Source: Euwallacea fornicatus
Lineage: Eukaryota > Arthropoda > Insecta > Coleoptera > Curculionidae
Reading direction: 5' to 3'
Assembly (NCBI RefSeq): GCF_040115645.1
Contig: NC_089565.1
Coordinates: forward strand, 1-64,000
DNA length: 64,000 bases
Position 1 is the stretch's first letter; each line of letters begins with the position of its first letter. Of this stretch, positions 54,437 to 64,000 are shown piece after piece. Under the pieces are notes generated by a model. That model was not told the origin of the DNA. It searched no databases and saw nothing but the letters and a program-made list of their open reading frames with translations. Both the position numbers and the translations under genes were made by a program.

Positions 54437-55724
54437 TTAGGTCGTGTAGTATGAAATGAGTAGAATTGAATTGAAATTTTAGTCATTTTTTTTTCATATG
54501 AAATGTTTTTATTGTCAATCGAAATATGCACCACCATTATCAATACACTTCTGCCATTTAACGGGAAGTTCATTGATTCCCCTGCTGTAAAAGCCTGCAG
54601 GCCGGGAGTCGATAAACTTTTGGAAGGCAGCTTTGACAGCCTCGTTGAAGTTGAATGTTTTCCCTACCAAGAAGTTATCCATATTTTGAAAGAAGTTTTA
54701 ATCAGTGGGTGCTAAGTCGGGTGATTACGGTGGATGACGAAGATTTTCCAATTCCAACTCCTGTAGCTTGGCCGAGGGGAATTGTGCGGTGTGTGGCCGA
54801 GCGTTGTCGTGCAACAATAGCGGTGCGCTTCGATTGACTAATCTTGACTGCTTAACCGTCAGTTGCCTCATCATTTCGGTCAGTTGTCGGCAGTAGACAT
54901 CAGCAGTAATCGATTCACCAGGTTTCACGAAACTGTGAGTGGATGACACCTGCGTTAGACCACCAAACGGGTACCATAAGCTTCTTTTGATGAAGATTTT
55001 TTTTCGCACAATGTTTTGGTGGTTCATCTTGATCCAACCACTGCGATGAACGTCTGGTATTGTCATATAAGATCCATTTCTCATCACAAGTAACAATCCG
55101 ATTCAAAAATGAATCGTTATTATACCGGCACAACAAAGAAACGCAAGCTGCGAGACGTCGTTCTTTCTGTATGTCGCTCAACTCATGCGGTACCCATTTG
55201 TCCAGCTTCTTCACCTTACCAATTTCAGCCAAATGAGTGAATATTGTTTTTTTGGTTACACTGAATATTAACGAAAATTCGAACGCACTTTGACGTGGAT
55301 TCGCTTCCACCACGGCTTTCAGATTATCGTTATCCACTTGAGTTTAAGGTCATCCACGTGGTTCATTTGTTAGGTCAAAATTGCCAGAACGAAATTTCAT
55401 GAATCAACAAGATACTGTTTACTGTGAAGTGACATCAGTACCAAACACATCATTAATATTGCGAGCCGTCTGAGCTGTTGTGGTTCCACGGTGGAACTCA
55501 TATTTCATTAACACACGAATTTCACTATTTTGCATGGCTGCACAAAAATTTTTATAAAAATAAAAGTTTACAATAATTTTTAACACTTTAAACTCTGATC
55601 GAAAGAGGAAGAATGTGCCTTTTCCACATAAAAAAGTCAAGTCCAAATATAGATTTAGAGTGAAGTTATTCGCAGTTGAATGTGGCACTTCGAGAATCTA
55701 CTCATTTCATACTACACGACCTAA
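54437..55724 (-). mobile_element. mariner transposon (DD34D), 1,288 bp
   Basis: The inverted ends ttaggtcgtgtagtatgaaa (54,437) and tttcatactacacgacctaa (ending 55,724) match perfectly over at least 24 bp and are flanked by TA (54,435-54,436 and 55,725-55,726). Length is typical for mariner. It interrupts the Gypsy pol between reverse transcriptase and RNase H. Confidence 0.93.
54515..55535 (-). pseudogene. mariner transposase (DD34D) with several breaks
   Basis: From ATG at 55,535: MQNSEIRVLMKYEFHRG, then stops after DVFGTDVTSQ and around FMKFRSGNFDLTNEPRG, then VVEANPRQSAFEFSLIF and WVPHELSDIQKERR. The first catalytic Asp is in IVTCDEKWILYDN. A frameshift follows near 54,950. The second Asp is in LLLHDNARPHTA and the third, 34 residues on, in SPDLAPTD, just after a TAA at a position where mariners have Tyr. 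The frame ends with GGAYFD. The size of about 340 codons equals that of active mariner transposases. Confidence 0.9.
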
Positions 55725-56109
55725 TAATTTTACATTTTTCAATGTAATTTTGGCATTCGGAATTAAAGTCAAAAATTATATTATTTTTTAAAAGAGCCGT
55801 AAGGGGTTTCGTAATTTTAGCGAAATCAGGTACGAATTTTCGATAGTACTCGAACGACCCGAGAAATAATTTTAATTCTTTCTCGTTTCGAGGTTCTGGG
55901 AACTTAGTTATTGCTTTCAATTTCTCTGGATCTGGTGTAATTCCTAATTCGGTCAACACATGTCCTAGAAAATTTACTTCTTTTTGCAAAAAATAGCATT
56001 TACTTGACTCTATTCTCAGGTTCGATTTTCGGAGTTTATCAAATATTCGGGATAGTTTTGGATAGTGTTCTTGAAGCGAGTTACTGAAAATTAAAATGTC
56101 GTCCATATA
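55725..56109 (-). pseudogene. Gypsy reverse transcriptase, catalytic piece
   Basis: Starts with the catalytic YMDDILIFSNS motif, which lies at the Tc1 junction. It then reads CYFLQKEVNFLGHVLTELGI, TPDPEKLKAITKFPEP and LFLGSFEYYRKFVPDFAK, the thumb and connection of a Gypsy polymerase. It ends at the TA of the mariner. The frame shown by simple translation before YMDD is transposon sequence. Confidence 0.88.
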
Positions 56110-56331
56110 CACTGGCCCGCAATAGTCTTGGTACCCTTCTATCAAACGTATATTATTGCCTATTTCTTTTTAACAACTAGTATAATTTTTATTTACACTT
56201 TACATATTAATTCATACACTTCTACTACATTAAATAATATAACTAATTAAAAATATAATTATCGGCATGTTAAGAAATAAATACATTTTCGTCCGGCGGG
56301 TAAAACACAACCTCGCCAAAGTCTTGGTACC
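56110..56331 (+). repeat. Left inverted repeat with two transposase-site copies
   Basis: The outer site ccgcaatagtcttggtacc (56,117) and an inner site cgccaaagtcttggtacc (56,314) are direct repeats about 200 bp apart at the ends of the inverted repeat. This is the IR/DR layout of Sleeping Beauty-type Tc1 elements. Confidence 0.85.
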
Positions 56332-56404
56332 TATAACAGAATAAAATTATATTTATGGTACAAATAATTATTAGTACCCTGTTGGGTACCCCTTTAATTT
56401 TATA

Positions 56405-57375
56405 CCTTGTAATAGCCTATTTGGCATTGAATGAACAAGTTTTTTTTGTTACATCAGCGGTTATCTTAGGCCATTCCTCCAAAATAATCCGTTTTAGACA
56501 TTCTTTATTTTGAATATGGTGCTGACGAATTTTAGACTCTAAAACACTCCATAAATGTTCAATCGGGTTTAAATCTGAACTCTGAGGAGGTGTTTCCAAC
56601 AAATGAGGGGTATTATATATGAGCCATTGACTTACATTGTAGGCCTTATGTTTGGAGTTGTTGTCTTGCTGGAAGTAAACAACCTCAGCAATCCCTAACT
56701 TTTGGGCACTTTGCTTTAAATTTGTCTCTAAAATGTTGAGACACACTTTATGATCCATGATTCCCTCTATTATATAAATATTACCCACTCCAGCTGCTAT
56801 ACAACCCCAAACCATGATACCGCCACCTCCATGTTTCACGGTTTTAATAGTGTTGCTTGGACTCAATACCGTATTTGACTTACGCCATACTTTTATGCAT
56901 CCATCAGATCCAAAAACATTAAATCGACTTTTGTCTGACCAAATCACTTTATCCCTGAACTCAGGAGATGAATTTTTGTACTCCTGAGCAAATTTCAATC
57001 TGTTCAACCTTTTCTGCTTACTAACATATGGTTTCTTGCGAGGGGTACAACTTTTAAAACCACCTCGATGTAATACTCGACGAATTGTGTCTTCATGCAC
57101 TATCTTTCCATATTGTTGCTGTAACTCAGCAGCAATTTTTGGAGCACTTTGTTTGGAATTCTTTTTGACTTCCATGAGTATCCATCTTTCCTCTCGTTGC
57201 GTTAACTTCGAAGTTTATTTTGAATTCTTCCTTCAGTATTATGTCGATTAATAACTTTTTGAATTGTGGATTTACTTCTTTTCAAAATATTTCCAATTTC
57301 AGTATAGGATTTTCCTTCTTTATGCAAATTTATTGCAATTTTGCATTCACTAATATTTAATTCTGTTCGTGCCAT
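56405..57375 (-). pseudogene. Tc1-like DD34E transposase with frameshifts
   Basis: From ATG at 57,375: MARTELNISECKIAINLHKE and YTEIGNILKRSKSTIQKVIN (helix-turn-helix), then a deletion-type frameshift near 57,215 that skips the GRPR region. It continues with KLTQREERWILMEVKKN, HEDTIRRVLHRGGFKS and RKKPYV. The catalytic domain has Asp in VIWSDKSRFNVFG (Lys replaces the usual Glu of DES), Asp in FQQDNNSKHKA, and Glu 34 residues on in LNPIEHLW. Near 56,440 an A8 run shifts the frame so the HSMPNRLLQGIK tail is lost. Confidence 0.88.
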
Positions 57376-57518
57376 TTTAAAGTTAATAGAAGTAAATTTA
57401 AATTGATGACAAATTTGATTTCAATATACTATGTACATATTTAGACCTACCTTGGCTGTTCTTTCTTTTTTTTGCAATATCGTCAAAAATTAAAATTAAA
57501 ATTAACATAATTTAACGC

Positions 57519-57739
57519 GTACCAAGACTTTTGCGAGGTTGTATTTTGCCCGCCGGACAAAAATGTATTTTTTTCTTAACATGCCGATAATTATATCTTT
57601 AATTAGTTATATTATTTAATGTAGCAGAAGTGTATGAATTAATATGTAAAGTGTAAATAAAAATTATACTAGTTGTTAAAAAGAAATAGGCAATAATATA
57701 CGTTTGATAGAAGGGTACCAAGACTATTGCGGGCCAGTG
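57519..57739 (-). repeat. Right inverted repeat with two transposase-site copies
   Basis: Mirror of 56,110-56,331: inner site gtaccaagacttttgcgagg (57,519) and outer site ggtaccaagactattgcgg (57,715). Confidence 0.85.
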
Positions 57740-58193
57740 TATATTAGGGTCTCCTCATTAATTAGGCCCCGAAAAACGTAGTTCATTACCCTTTAAAATG
57801 TAGATGGTGAGTTCTTTAACCCAAAGGGCATGCGCAAAAACTCAAAATGTCTGGTACTAGTGCTGAAGGCTGTTTTCTCTATGTCTATTTTTTCCATCTC
57901 TATCTGTTGGAAGTCAGAGGCTAGATCGAAAACGGTGAAGTATTTTGCTTTTTCAAGTCAAAAATTTCGTCTATTCGAGGAATAGAAAATCTATCGACTT
58001 TTGTGATTATATTAAGCTCACGGTAATCTATTACTAGCCTCCATTTAGTCTGAGCAGAATTATTTTGTTTTTTAAGGACAATCCACACGGGAGAATTCCA
58101 CGGAGAAAAGGAAGGGCGGATTATATTATTATCTAATAGATTTGATAGGGCGTGTAAGAATTTGTACGTAAAATGTGCCCCATGAAATATCAT
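57740..58193 (-). pseudogene. Gypsy reverse transcriptase, first piece
   Basis: Reads LLDNNIIRPSFSPWNSPVW, KWRLVIDYRELN and VDRFSIPRIDEIF, the fingers and palm start of a Gypsy reverse transcriptase. After a break near 57,921-57,950 it continues with EFLRMPFGLKNSP. The piece stops at the Tc1 target TA; the catalytic motif follows at 56,109. Confidence 0.85.
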
Positions 58194-59419
58194 ATTGAAT
58201 TTTTCACCAAAATTTTTTATGTTTACGAAAACCTATCTGCCAAAATTTCAATCCCTTAGGCCTCACCGTTTGAGGTTGAGAAGTGGTTAAAAGCAAAAAT
58301 TTTCAATTGCGATATCTCTGAAACCGCTTATCGTACAACCTGGATTCAAATATATGTTTCTAACATACCTTCTGTCCATGTTACCATTTTTTTTCAGATC
58401 TTTCAAGTAAGGGCAAAGGACTGAAAAAATAGAGGTTTTTTATTACTTTAGTCTACTTATTGGTCTGGTACACCAATCATAATTTTACACCGCGTAGAGG
58501 ACATTTCGAAGCACCAAGTCAATTTTTTTCAGATTTCTAAAAAGGGTACTTGGCACCTAAAACCGAGAAAACCCGCCAACGAACCTTATTTACAGTCCAT
58601 TTACGTTTCCAAAATAGTAGCCTTGGTGCTTTGTTGTATATGGTATAAATAATATTATTGTCTGTTAGGATTATAAAAGATAACCATATATAAAATTTGA
58701 ATCCCTTTCGGCATCTTTAATGTTAGTTTTAAGACCAATATCGTTTTACTGCTGAACGCATCATTCAAAGGATAGATTTGTATGTTTGCTTAATCAGCAT
58801 TAAGCTAATTATTTTTGTTTTGGTTCAATTATATGGCTATTTACGAGTGGTAAAGTAATATGACCACCCCATAACTCTTATTGCCTTATAGACGTAAACA
58901 TATAATTCTATAGGCGAACGTTATGTTTAGGAAATCATAATTTGGCTTAGGCTAACATTCAGGATGCCGGAAGAGTCTCAAATCTCCTATGTGCTAATTA
59001 ATTGAAGTCATAACATAACATAAACAACAGATTTCTTAATGATTGTATTTTTTGGTATAAGGAAGGGATCGAAAGATTATAGTTAGTTCTTAAGTCTGGG
59101 AGAGTCGAATTGGTTAGTGTGTTCAGATCGTAACCTGTTAAATAATAAATTATTTTTTTTATAAATAATTATTTTTTTTCATTGCGATCGCGATCCATCC
59201 TTAAAATTGTTCTTTTCCTTTTTAGTAATAATACAGACAGTCATTTCTAAGCTTTGATACCATACACTAGTCTCATAAACTTCTTATTAAAACGTTACGA
59301 AGGATTTTTCTTTAACATTGTCTACCCCAATAATACTTTGAAATGAAAAAACTTGTATTTGTACAAAAACGATATAGAGTTAATAATAATGAATATTTTC
59401 AGAATAATATGGGTGCATA
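58194..59419. other. 1.2-kb AT-rich stretch without recognisable features
   Basis: No protein motif, inverted repeat or satellite similarity was recognised. It ends with a polypyrimidine-like tract and tattttcag (59,396-59,404) that could be a splice acceptor, so it may be intron DNA. Confidence 0.45.
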
Positions 59420-59421
59420 TA

Positions 59422-60853
59422 CACTGGTGACCATAAAAATAGGACCACTTCAAAAATTTCAATTTTTTATTTTTATCAGTAAAGAGATAAAAAATTAGAA
59501 CAAAAAACTAGAATACATTTAATAATAAAGAAAACAATATACAAAAATATAATTTAACAAAAAATAAATAAAAGTCTTCAATAAGACAATAAAAACAAAA
59601 TAAATATGTGGTCATAAAAATAAGACCGGTAAAACATTATCAAAAAAAAAGGAAAAAAAACGAAATTAGCAATTGAATATGGTCTAATGTTTAATATTTC
59701 GTTACTTCTCCCTTTTGGGCAATCACTGCCTTTAATCTTTTAGGCATTGATCTTATTAAACGCTGGCAGAGCTCAACAGGAATAGCTTCCCATTCCCGTT
59801 GGACTACGGACCACAGTTCTTCTTTATTTTTGACCTGATGACTCCTCACAGCAGCCTTAAGGTGTACCCAAAGATTTTCGATGGGATTCAGATTCGGCGA
59901 TTGTGAAGGCCATGGCACAACAGAAATTGATTCATTTTGAAAAAATTGTTTCACTCGCCTAGCCGTATGTTTCGGATCATTATCTTGTTGATATTTCCAA
60001 ATTAATGGTATTTCTTCCGAAGCATATGATAGCATAACATTTTTCATTATTTTAAGGTATTCCTTTTGGTTCAGGATTCCTTTTATCCAATAAATAGGAT
60101 CAACACCGAACCAAGAGAAGCAACCCCACAATTTTATATTACCACCTCCATGTTTAAGGGTTTTTAGAGTATGTTTTGGAAGCAATTCCTGTTTTGGTGG
60201 TCGCCTCACGTACCGTCGACCATCCGAACCAAACAAATTAATTTTTGTTTCATCCGAAAAAAGAACATTTTTCCACAATTTTATGTTGTCATCTTCGTTT
60301 TCAAAGCGAAGATGATTTTTCGCACATTTTATTCTTTTTAATTTGTTTGTTTTTGATAACAACGGTACCTTTCGAGCCACTCGGCCATGTAAATGAACTT
60401 CCTGCAATCGTCTTCGGATAGTTCTGGAACTTATTTCCAGTTTTAGGTCCTTTTGAAGTTCTTTAGAACTTAAAAAAGGGTTTTTTTGGGATTTTCGCTT
60501 TATTCGGCGGTGGTCAAAATGGTTGTTTTCCTCTTACGACCGCGATTTTCTTGTTGTTCCTCGTGTTTAAGAGCATTTATTATTAACGTTTTCGATCTTC
60601 CTAATTTTTGAGAAATTTGACGCAAGGTATTGCCCTCTTCTCTAAGTGTTTGTATTCTAATTCTTTCAGTTAAAGAACAGTGGTTTTTACGCCCCATCTG
60701 TTTGTATATTAATTATTAAAATGCATCAAAATGCTTCGAAATAATTAATTAGACTTACCTTTCAATTGCTATTCTAATGAATGAGGAATTATGAAAGTTA
60801 TTAAAAAAATAACGAGCTTTTAATACACTGGTCCTATTATTATGACCACCTTA
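59422..60853 (-). mobile_element. Tc1-like transposon (DD34E)
   Basis: The left end cactggtgaccataaaaata (59,422) follows TA; the right arm ggtcctattattatgaccac (near 60,830) is its inverted match, with a degraded tip. An internal copy, gtggtcataaaaataagacc (about 59,608), suggests IR/DR-type double sites on the left. The exact right end (60,851-60,854) is uncertain. Confidence 0.82.
59691..60697 (-). pseudogene. Tc1-like transposase with one frameshift
   Basis: From ATG at 60,697: MGRKNHCSLTERIRIQTLRE and LRQISQKLGRSKTLIINAL, the first helix-turn-helix. After RGRKRKTTIL the frame stops at about 60,500. In another frame it continues with RIKRKSQKNPFLSSKELQ, EISSRTIRRRLQEVHLHGR and VARKVPLL. 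The catalytic domain reads VLFSDETKINLFGSDGR, YQQDNDPKHTARRVK, and LNPIENLW with the Glu 34 residues after the second Asp. The C-terminus RLIRSMPKRLKAVIAQKGE is in frame and complete. Only a small indel near 60,500 separates it from an intact gene. Confidence 0.9.
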
Positions 60854-61185
60854 GTTTTGACTGTCTGAACGAAACAGGGGAAGTACAATTCCAGTATAAG
60901 GTAATTCCCCTGGTTTCTATTGACACACATAATTACCAACCTTGTAGAAATTTAGAACCCTATTTCGAACGAGATAGAATAACTTTCAATAAACTTTTCT
61001 CCATATTTAAAATTGGAAGGCTATCAACAGCCGTAGTGATAGGAAGTGCGAAATTCTAGTGTTGATAAAAGCGAAAAAATAAAGAGCCTATTTTTATCTA
61101 AAACTAAACTGCGGAATCGGATTCCGTAGCAGTGAAAACGAAGCCGACAACAATTCACGTTCGAACCAAAAAGGTAAATAATAAC

Positions 61186-62451
61186 ATGGATTCCATTCCC
61201 CACATAGAACCAGAAATAATGGTTAATGAATACGGCTCACTGAGCCAAGATTCTCCAAATAGGGAAGTTAGACCCCCAGCCAAACCATTAACTCCATTAA
61301 TCGTCACGAGGAATCCCAATACCAGAAACTGGCAAACCGTCACGAAACCGGGCAAAAAACGGCCCCGACAAACGCCGAGCCCCACCGCAGAAGATCTGCA
61401 ACCGGCCCAAAGAAATAGATTCTCAGTACTAGCCAACGACGAAATGGACACCGAAATTGAAAACGCTCAGCTAAACACCGCTGACAAAGAAACCGCCAAG
61501 CCACCACCGGTATTCATACCAGACATTAGCGACATAAACAAACTATTAAAAGACCTCAGTGACATCGGTCTAATCCCAGGCATCAAATACAAGTCCTTCA
61601 GTAACTCTGAGATAAGACTAATGTGTGACACAATTGAAAATTACAGAAGGCTTATAAACTACTTGAAAGAAGGAAATTTCACCTTCCATACATATCAACT
61701 AAAACAAGAGAGAGCCTATAGGGTGGTGATAAGAAATCTACACCCAACAACTTCCGAGGAAGACATCAAACACGAACTAGAGACACTTGGACACAAAGTT
61801 AGGAATATCTCCAACATACTAAACAGGGAAACAAAAAATCGTGAACCCCTATATTTCATAGACCTGGAGCCAAAGTCGAATAACCACGAAATATACAAGA
61901 TTCAATTCCTGATGAGCGCTTCAGTCATAGTGGAACCACCCAGAAAATCGCGTACCATAGTCCAGTGCACGAGATGCCAGCGATACGGCCACACCAAATC
62001 GTATTGCTACAGGCCCTTTCGATGTGTTAAATGTGACCAACCACACGAATCCTCGGTGTGCAAGAAAAGCAAGAACAGCCCAGCAGTCTGTGCACTTTGC
62101 GGGGGCGCACACCCAGCGAACTATAAAGGGTGCGAAATATATAAAGAAATCCAACGTAAAAAAATGACAAAATCATCAACACTAAGGGGTAAAGCAATAA
62201 AAGCACCTCAAACTGGCATCCAGTCTTCGCAACCAGCCATTGACAAACCCCAATCAACCCACAGACCAGTAACCCCATCATATACCTTTGCTCAGGCAGC
62301 AAGAGCAGATAGTGCAGGTCCCCAACAAATAAACTTCAACCCCACCCACGCAACAACAGACCACTCATTCTCAAAACTGGAAAATTTAATAGCACAACAA
62401 GCACAACAACTGTCCACACTAATAAATCTCTTAACAACACTAATTTCCTAG
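61186..62451 (+). CDS. Jockey-clade ORF1 nucleic-acid-binding (gag-like) protein
   Basis: 421 codons, intact. ATG at 61,186 (MDSIPHIEPEIM) is preferred over the upstream GTG. The first third is low-complexity and rich in Pro, Thr and charged residues. The middle, with YRVVIRNLHPTTSEEDIKHE and PLYFIDLEP, is the PRE_C2HC-associated RNA-binding region seen in Jockey-clade gag proteins. Three zinc knuckles follow: CTRCQRYGHTKSYC, CVKCDQPHESSVC and CALCGGAHPANYKGC. The protein should coat element RNA and take it to the nucleus. It is directly followed by ORF2. Confidence 0.9.
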   Translation: MDSIPHIEPEIMVNEYGSLSQDSPNREVRPPAKPLTPLIVTRNPNTRNWQTVTKPGKKRPRQTPSPTAEDLQPAQRNRFSVLANDEMDTEIENAQLNTADKETAKPPPVFIPDISDINKLLKDLSDIGLIPGIKYKSFSNSEIRLMCDTIENYRRLINYLKEGNFTFHTYQLKQERAYRVVIRNLHPTTSEEDIKHELETLGHKVRNISNILNRETKNREPLYFIDLEPKSNNHEIYKIQFLMSASVIVEPPRKSRTIVQCTRCQRYGHTKSYCYRPFRCVKCDQPHESSVCKKSKNSPAVCALCGGAHPANYKGCEIYKEIQRKKMTKSSTLRGKAIKAPQTGIQSSQPAIDKPQSTHRPVTPSYTFAQAARADSAGPQQINFNPTHATTDHSFSKLENLIAQQAQQLSTLINLLTTLIS

Positions 62452-62461
62452 TTATCAAAAA

Positions 62462-64000
62462 ATGCCAATTAACACTCTAAAGATTGTACTATGGAATACC
62501 AACGGACTAGTCCAACATCGTCAAGAGATTGAAGTGTTCATGAAGGCAAATAACGTAGACGTCATGCTCATATCCGAAACACATTTCACCTCCAGATCCT
62601 ATTTTAAAATCCAAGGCTACACGATCTACGACACGAAACATCCTGATGGCACGGCTCACGGCGGCTTCGCCGTGATAATTAAAAGCAGAGTCAATCACAA
62701 CGAACTAGAGAAACTAAAGGAAGATTATATTCAAGCCACAAATGTAAAAATCAACACCCACAACGGATCCATTATAGTGTCCGCGGTGTACTGCCCTCCA
62801 AAACACACACTAACACAAACAAAATTAAGTACACTTTTCAACATCTTGGGTAATAAATTCATAGTGGGGGGCGACTTCAACGCCAAACACACAATGTGGG
62901 GCTCAAGACTCATAACCACAAGGGGACGTGCTGTTTTAACCTACATCAAAAACGCCAACTTCGAAACATTATCTACGGGGGAACCCACTTATTGGCCCAC
63001 GGACCCCAATAAGATACCGGACCTACTAGACTTCTTCATCACCTCAGGCATCTCCAATAACTACTCTCACGTCGAATCAGTGCTAGATTTATCCTCCGAC
63101 CACTCCCCGGTCTCTCTCTAACATTATCATCCAAAGTCATTCTCAGAAAATCAAAAGTGTACCTATGTAACAACAAAACGGACTGGACAAAATTCACCAC
63201 ACACGTTGAAGATAATATACAACTCAAGCTAAGTCTTAAAACACAGCAAGAAATAGATAATGCGGTAGAATACTTTACGGGACTCATCCAAGAAGCTGCC
63301 TCAGTATCCACCCCCGCAACAACATCGGAATATGAACACTCCAACTCAAACACCTACCCTCAAGAAGTAATGAAACTAATATCGACCAAAAGAAAACTAA
63401 GGAAAATACGACAAATAACTCACAATCCAGATGATAAAAGGAAATTCAACCAGGCCACGAAAAACTTAAAAAACCTTCTCATCACCCAGAAAAACGAAAC
63501 ATTCAAAGACTACTTGACACACCTATCCGCGTCATCATGTACAGACTTCTCTTTATGGAAGGCCACAAAAACTTTTAAAAGGCCCCAAATGCACAACGGC
63601 CCAATCAGATGCCCCACCGGCTGGACCAGAAGTGACCAGGCAAAGGCTGATACGTTTGCAGAACACTTATCGAACATATTCCAACCTAACTCACCGTCAG
63701 CAAACAAAAAACTCGAGAAGGAACTTCACGCCATCCTAAATAGCCCACTGCCCTTGATGCGCCCCACGAAACACTTCTCTCCTTCAGAAGTTACAAGAGA
63801 AATAAAAAATCTTTCCAACGGTAAGGCGCCAGGTTACGATCTAATCACAGCTGAAATTTTGAAGAACCTGGAAAGGAAGGCGCTAAACTTTCTAACTACA
63901 TTATTCAATAGAATACTAGGACTCGCCACCTATCCTAACCAATGGAAATATTCAGAAATTATCATGATCCACAAACCTGGTAAACCGGCTGATCTGACAA
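62462..64000 (+). pseudogene. Jockey-clade ORF2 (endonuclease, start of reverse transcriptase), frameshifted
   Basis: ATG at 62,462 starts MPINTLKIVLWNTNGLVQHR, the first APE motif. MLISETHF, GGFAVIIKS, VYCPPKH, GGDFNAKHTMWGS, PDLLDFFIT and LSSDHSPVS cover the endonuclease with its catalytic Glu, Asp-Asn and SDH residues. In a tctctct run at 63,111-63,120 the frame shifts: TAA at 63,119-63,121 stops the first frame. The other frame (from about 63,118) is open to the window end with KAPGYDLITAEILKNL and WKYSEIIMIHKPGKP, the beginning of the reverse transcriptase. A two-base slippage would explain it; a sequencing error is also possible. Confidence 0.88.

Larger units (their letters stand above)
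56110..57739 (-). mobile_element. Tc1-like transposon with IR/DR ends, 1,630 bp
   Basis: Ends cactggcccgcaatagtctt (56,110) and aagactattgcgggccagtg (ending 57,739) are flanked by TA (56,108-56,109 and 57,740-57,741). The inverted repeats are about 220 bp long. It splits the Gypsy reverse transcriptase just before its catalytic YMDD. Confidence 0.94.
52561..58193 (-). mobile_element. Gypsy LTR retrotransposon, broken and interrupted twice
   Basis: Minus-strand pol pieces from reverse transcriptase to integrase can be followed through 58,193-57,740, 56,109-55,725 and 54,436-52,601. A mariner (54,437-55,724) and a Tc1 (56,110-57,739), each with TA duplications, separate them. Gag, protease and the 5' LTR are missing beyond about 58,193. 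Order of enzymes (RT, RNase H, integrase) is that of Gypsy elements. No env-like gene follows integrase. Confidence 0.88.
61060..64000 (+). mobile_element. Jockey-clade non-LTR retrotransposon, runs off the window
   Basis: ORF1 (61,186-62,451) and the start of ORF2 (62,462 onward) lie 10 bp apart. ORF1 has the PRE_C2HC-type domain and zinc knuckles, and ORF2 starts with an APE endonuclease. The 5' end is not defined; a separate open frame ends at 61,059. The element continues past 64,000. Confidence 0.88.

Overview
The window is eukaryotic, gene-poor and almost entirely repetitive. Canonical GT-AG splice junctions, R1- and Jockey-type retrotransposons, BEL/Pao and Gypsy elements, and many Tc1/mariner transposons point to an arthropod, most likely an insect. 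The order cannot be fixed from the sequence. The long satellite array next to nested, mostly broken transposons suggests pericentromeric or other heterochromatin.

Layout. (1) 1-15,974: about 91 head-to-tail copies of a 174-bp satellite, including two near-identical 4.6-kb blocks set 4,748 bp apart. (2) 15,975-18,945: a 5'-truncated R1-clade retrotransposon fused directly to the last satellite copy. (3) 18,987-28,690: at least five relics of IS630/Tc1/mariner-type transposons with long inverted ends. Two exons of a host SLC16/monocarboxylate-transporter-like gene lie among them on the minus strand (21,178-21,979). (4) 28,740-29,195: diverged, inverted relics of the same 174-bp satellite. (5) 29,349-32,377: a Tc1 element with another Tc1 inserted in it. 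(6) 32,390-34,776: a truncated Jockey-type element, followed by a broken Tc1-like element to 36,184. (7) 36,225-51,293: a three-level nest, in which a Tc1-like transposase gene is split by a BEL/Pao element (36,605-50,223), itself split by a second, younger BEL/Pao element (37,666-44,279). Both insertions have 5-bp target duplications. (8) 51,704-58,193: a broken Gypsy element interrupted by a mariner and by a Tc1 with double-site (IR/DR) ends. (9) 59,422-60,853: another Tc1. (10) about 61,060 to the window end: a Jockey-clade element with ORF1 and a frameshifted ORF2 that runs off the edge.

Only the inner BEL/Pao element has an uninterrupted full-length polyprotein; its two LTRs differ at 1 of 276 positions. 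Nearly everything else is broken by stops, frameshifts, truncation or nesting. No complete host gene, tRNA, rRNA or CRISPR array was found. The best leads are the satellite's higher-order structure, the cluster of CGATA/TATCG motifs in the leader of the young BEL element, a covarying hairpin pair in the leader of the older BEL element, and the host-gene fragments. I found no convincing sign of a wholly new biological system.
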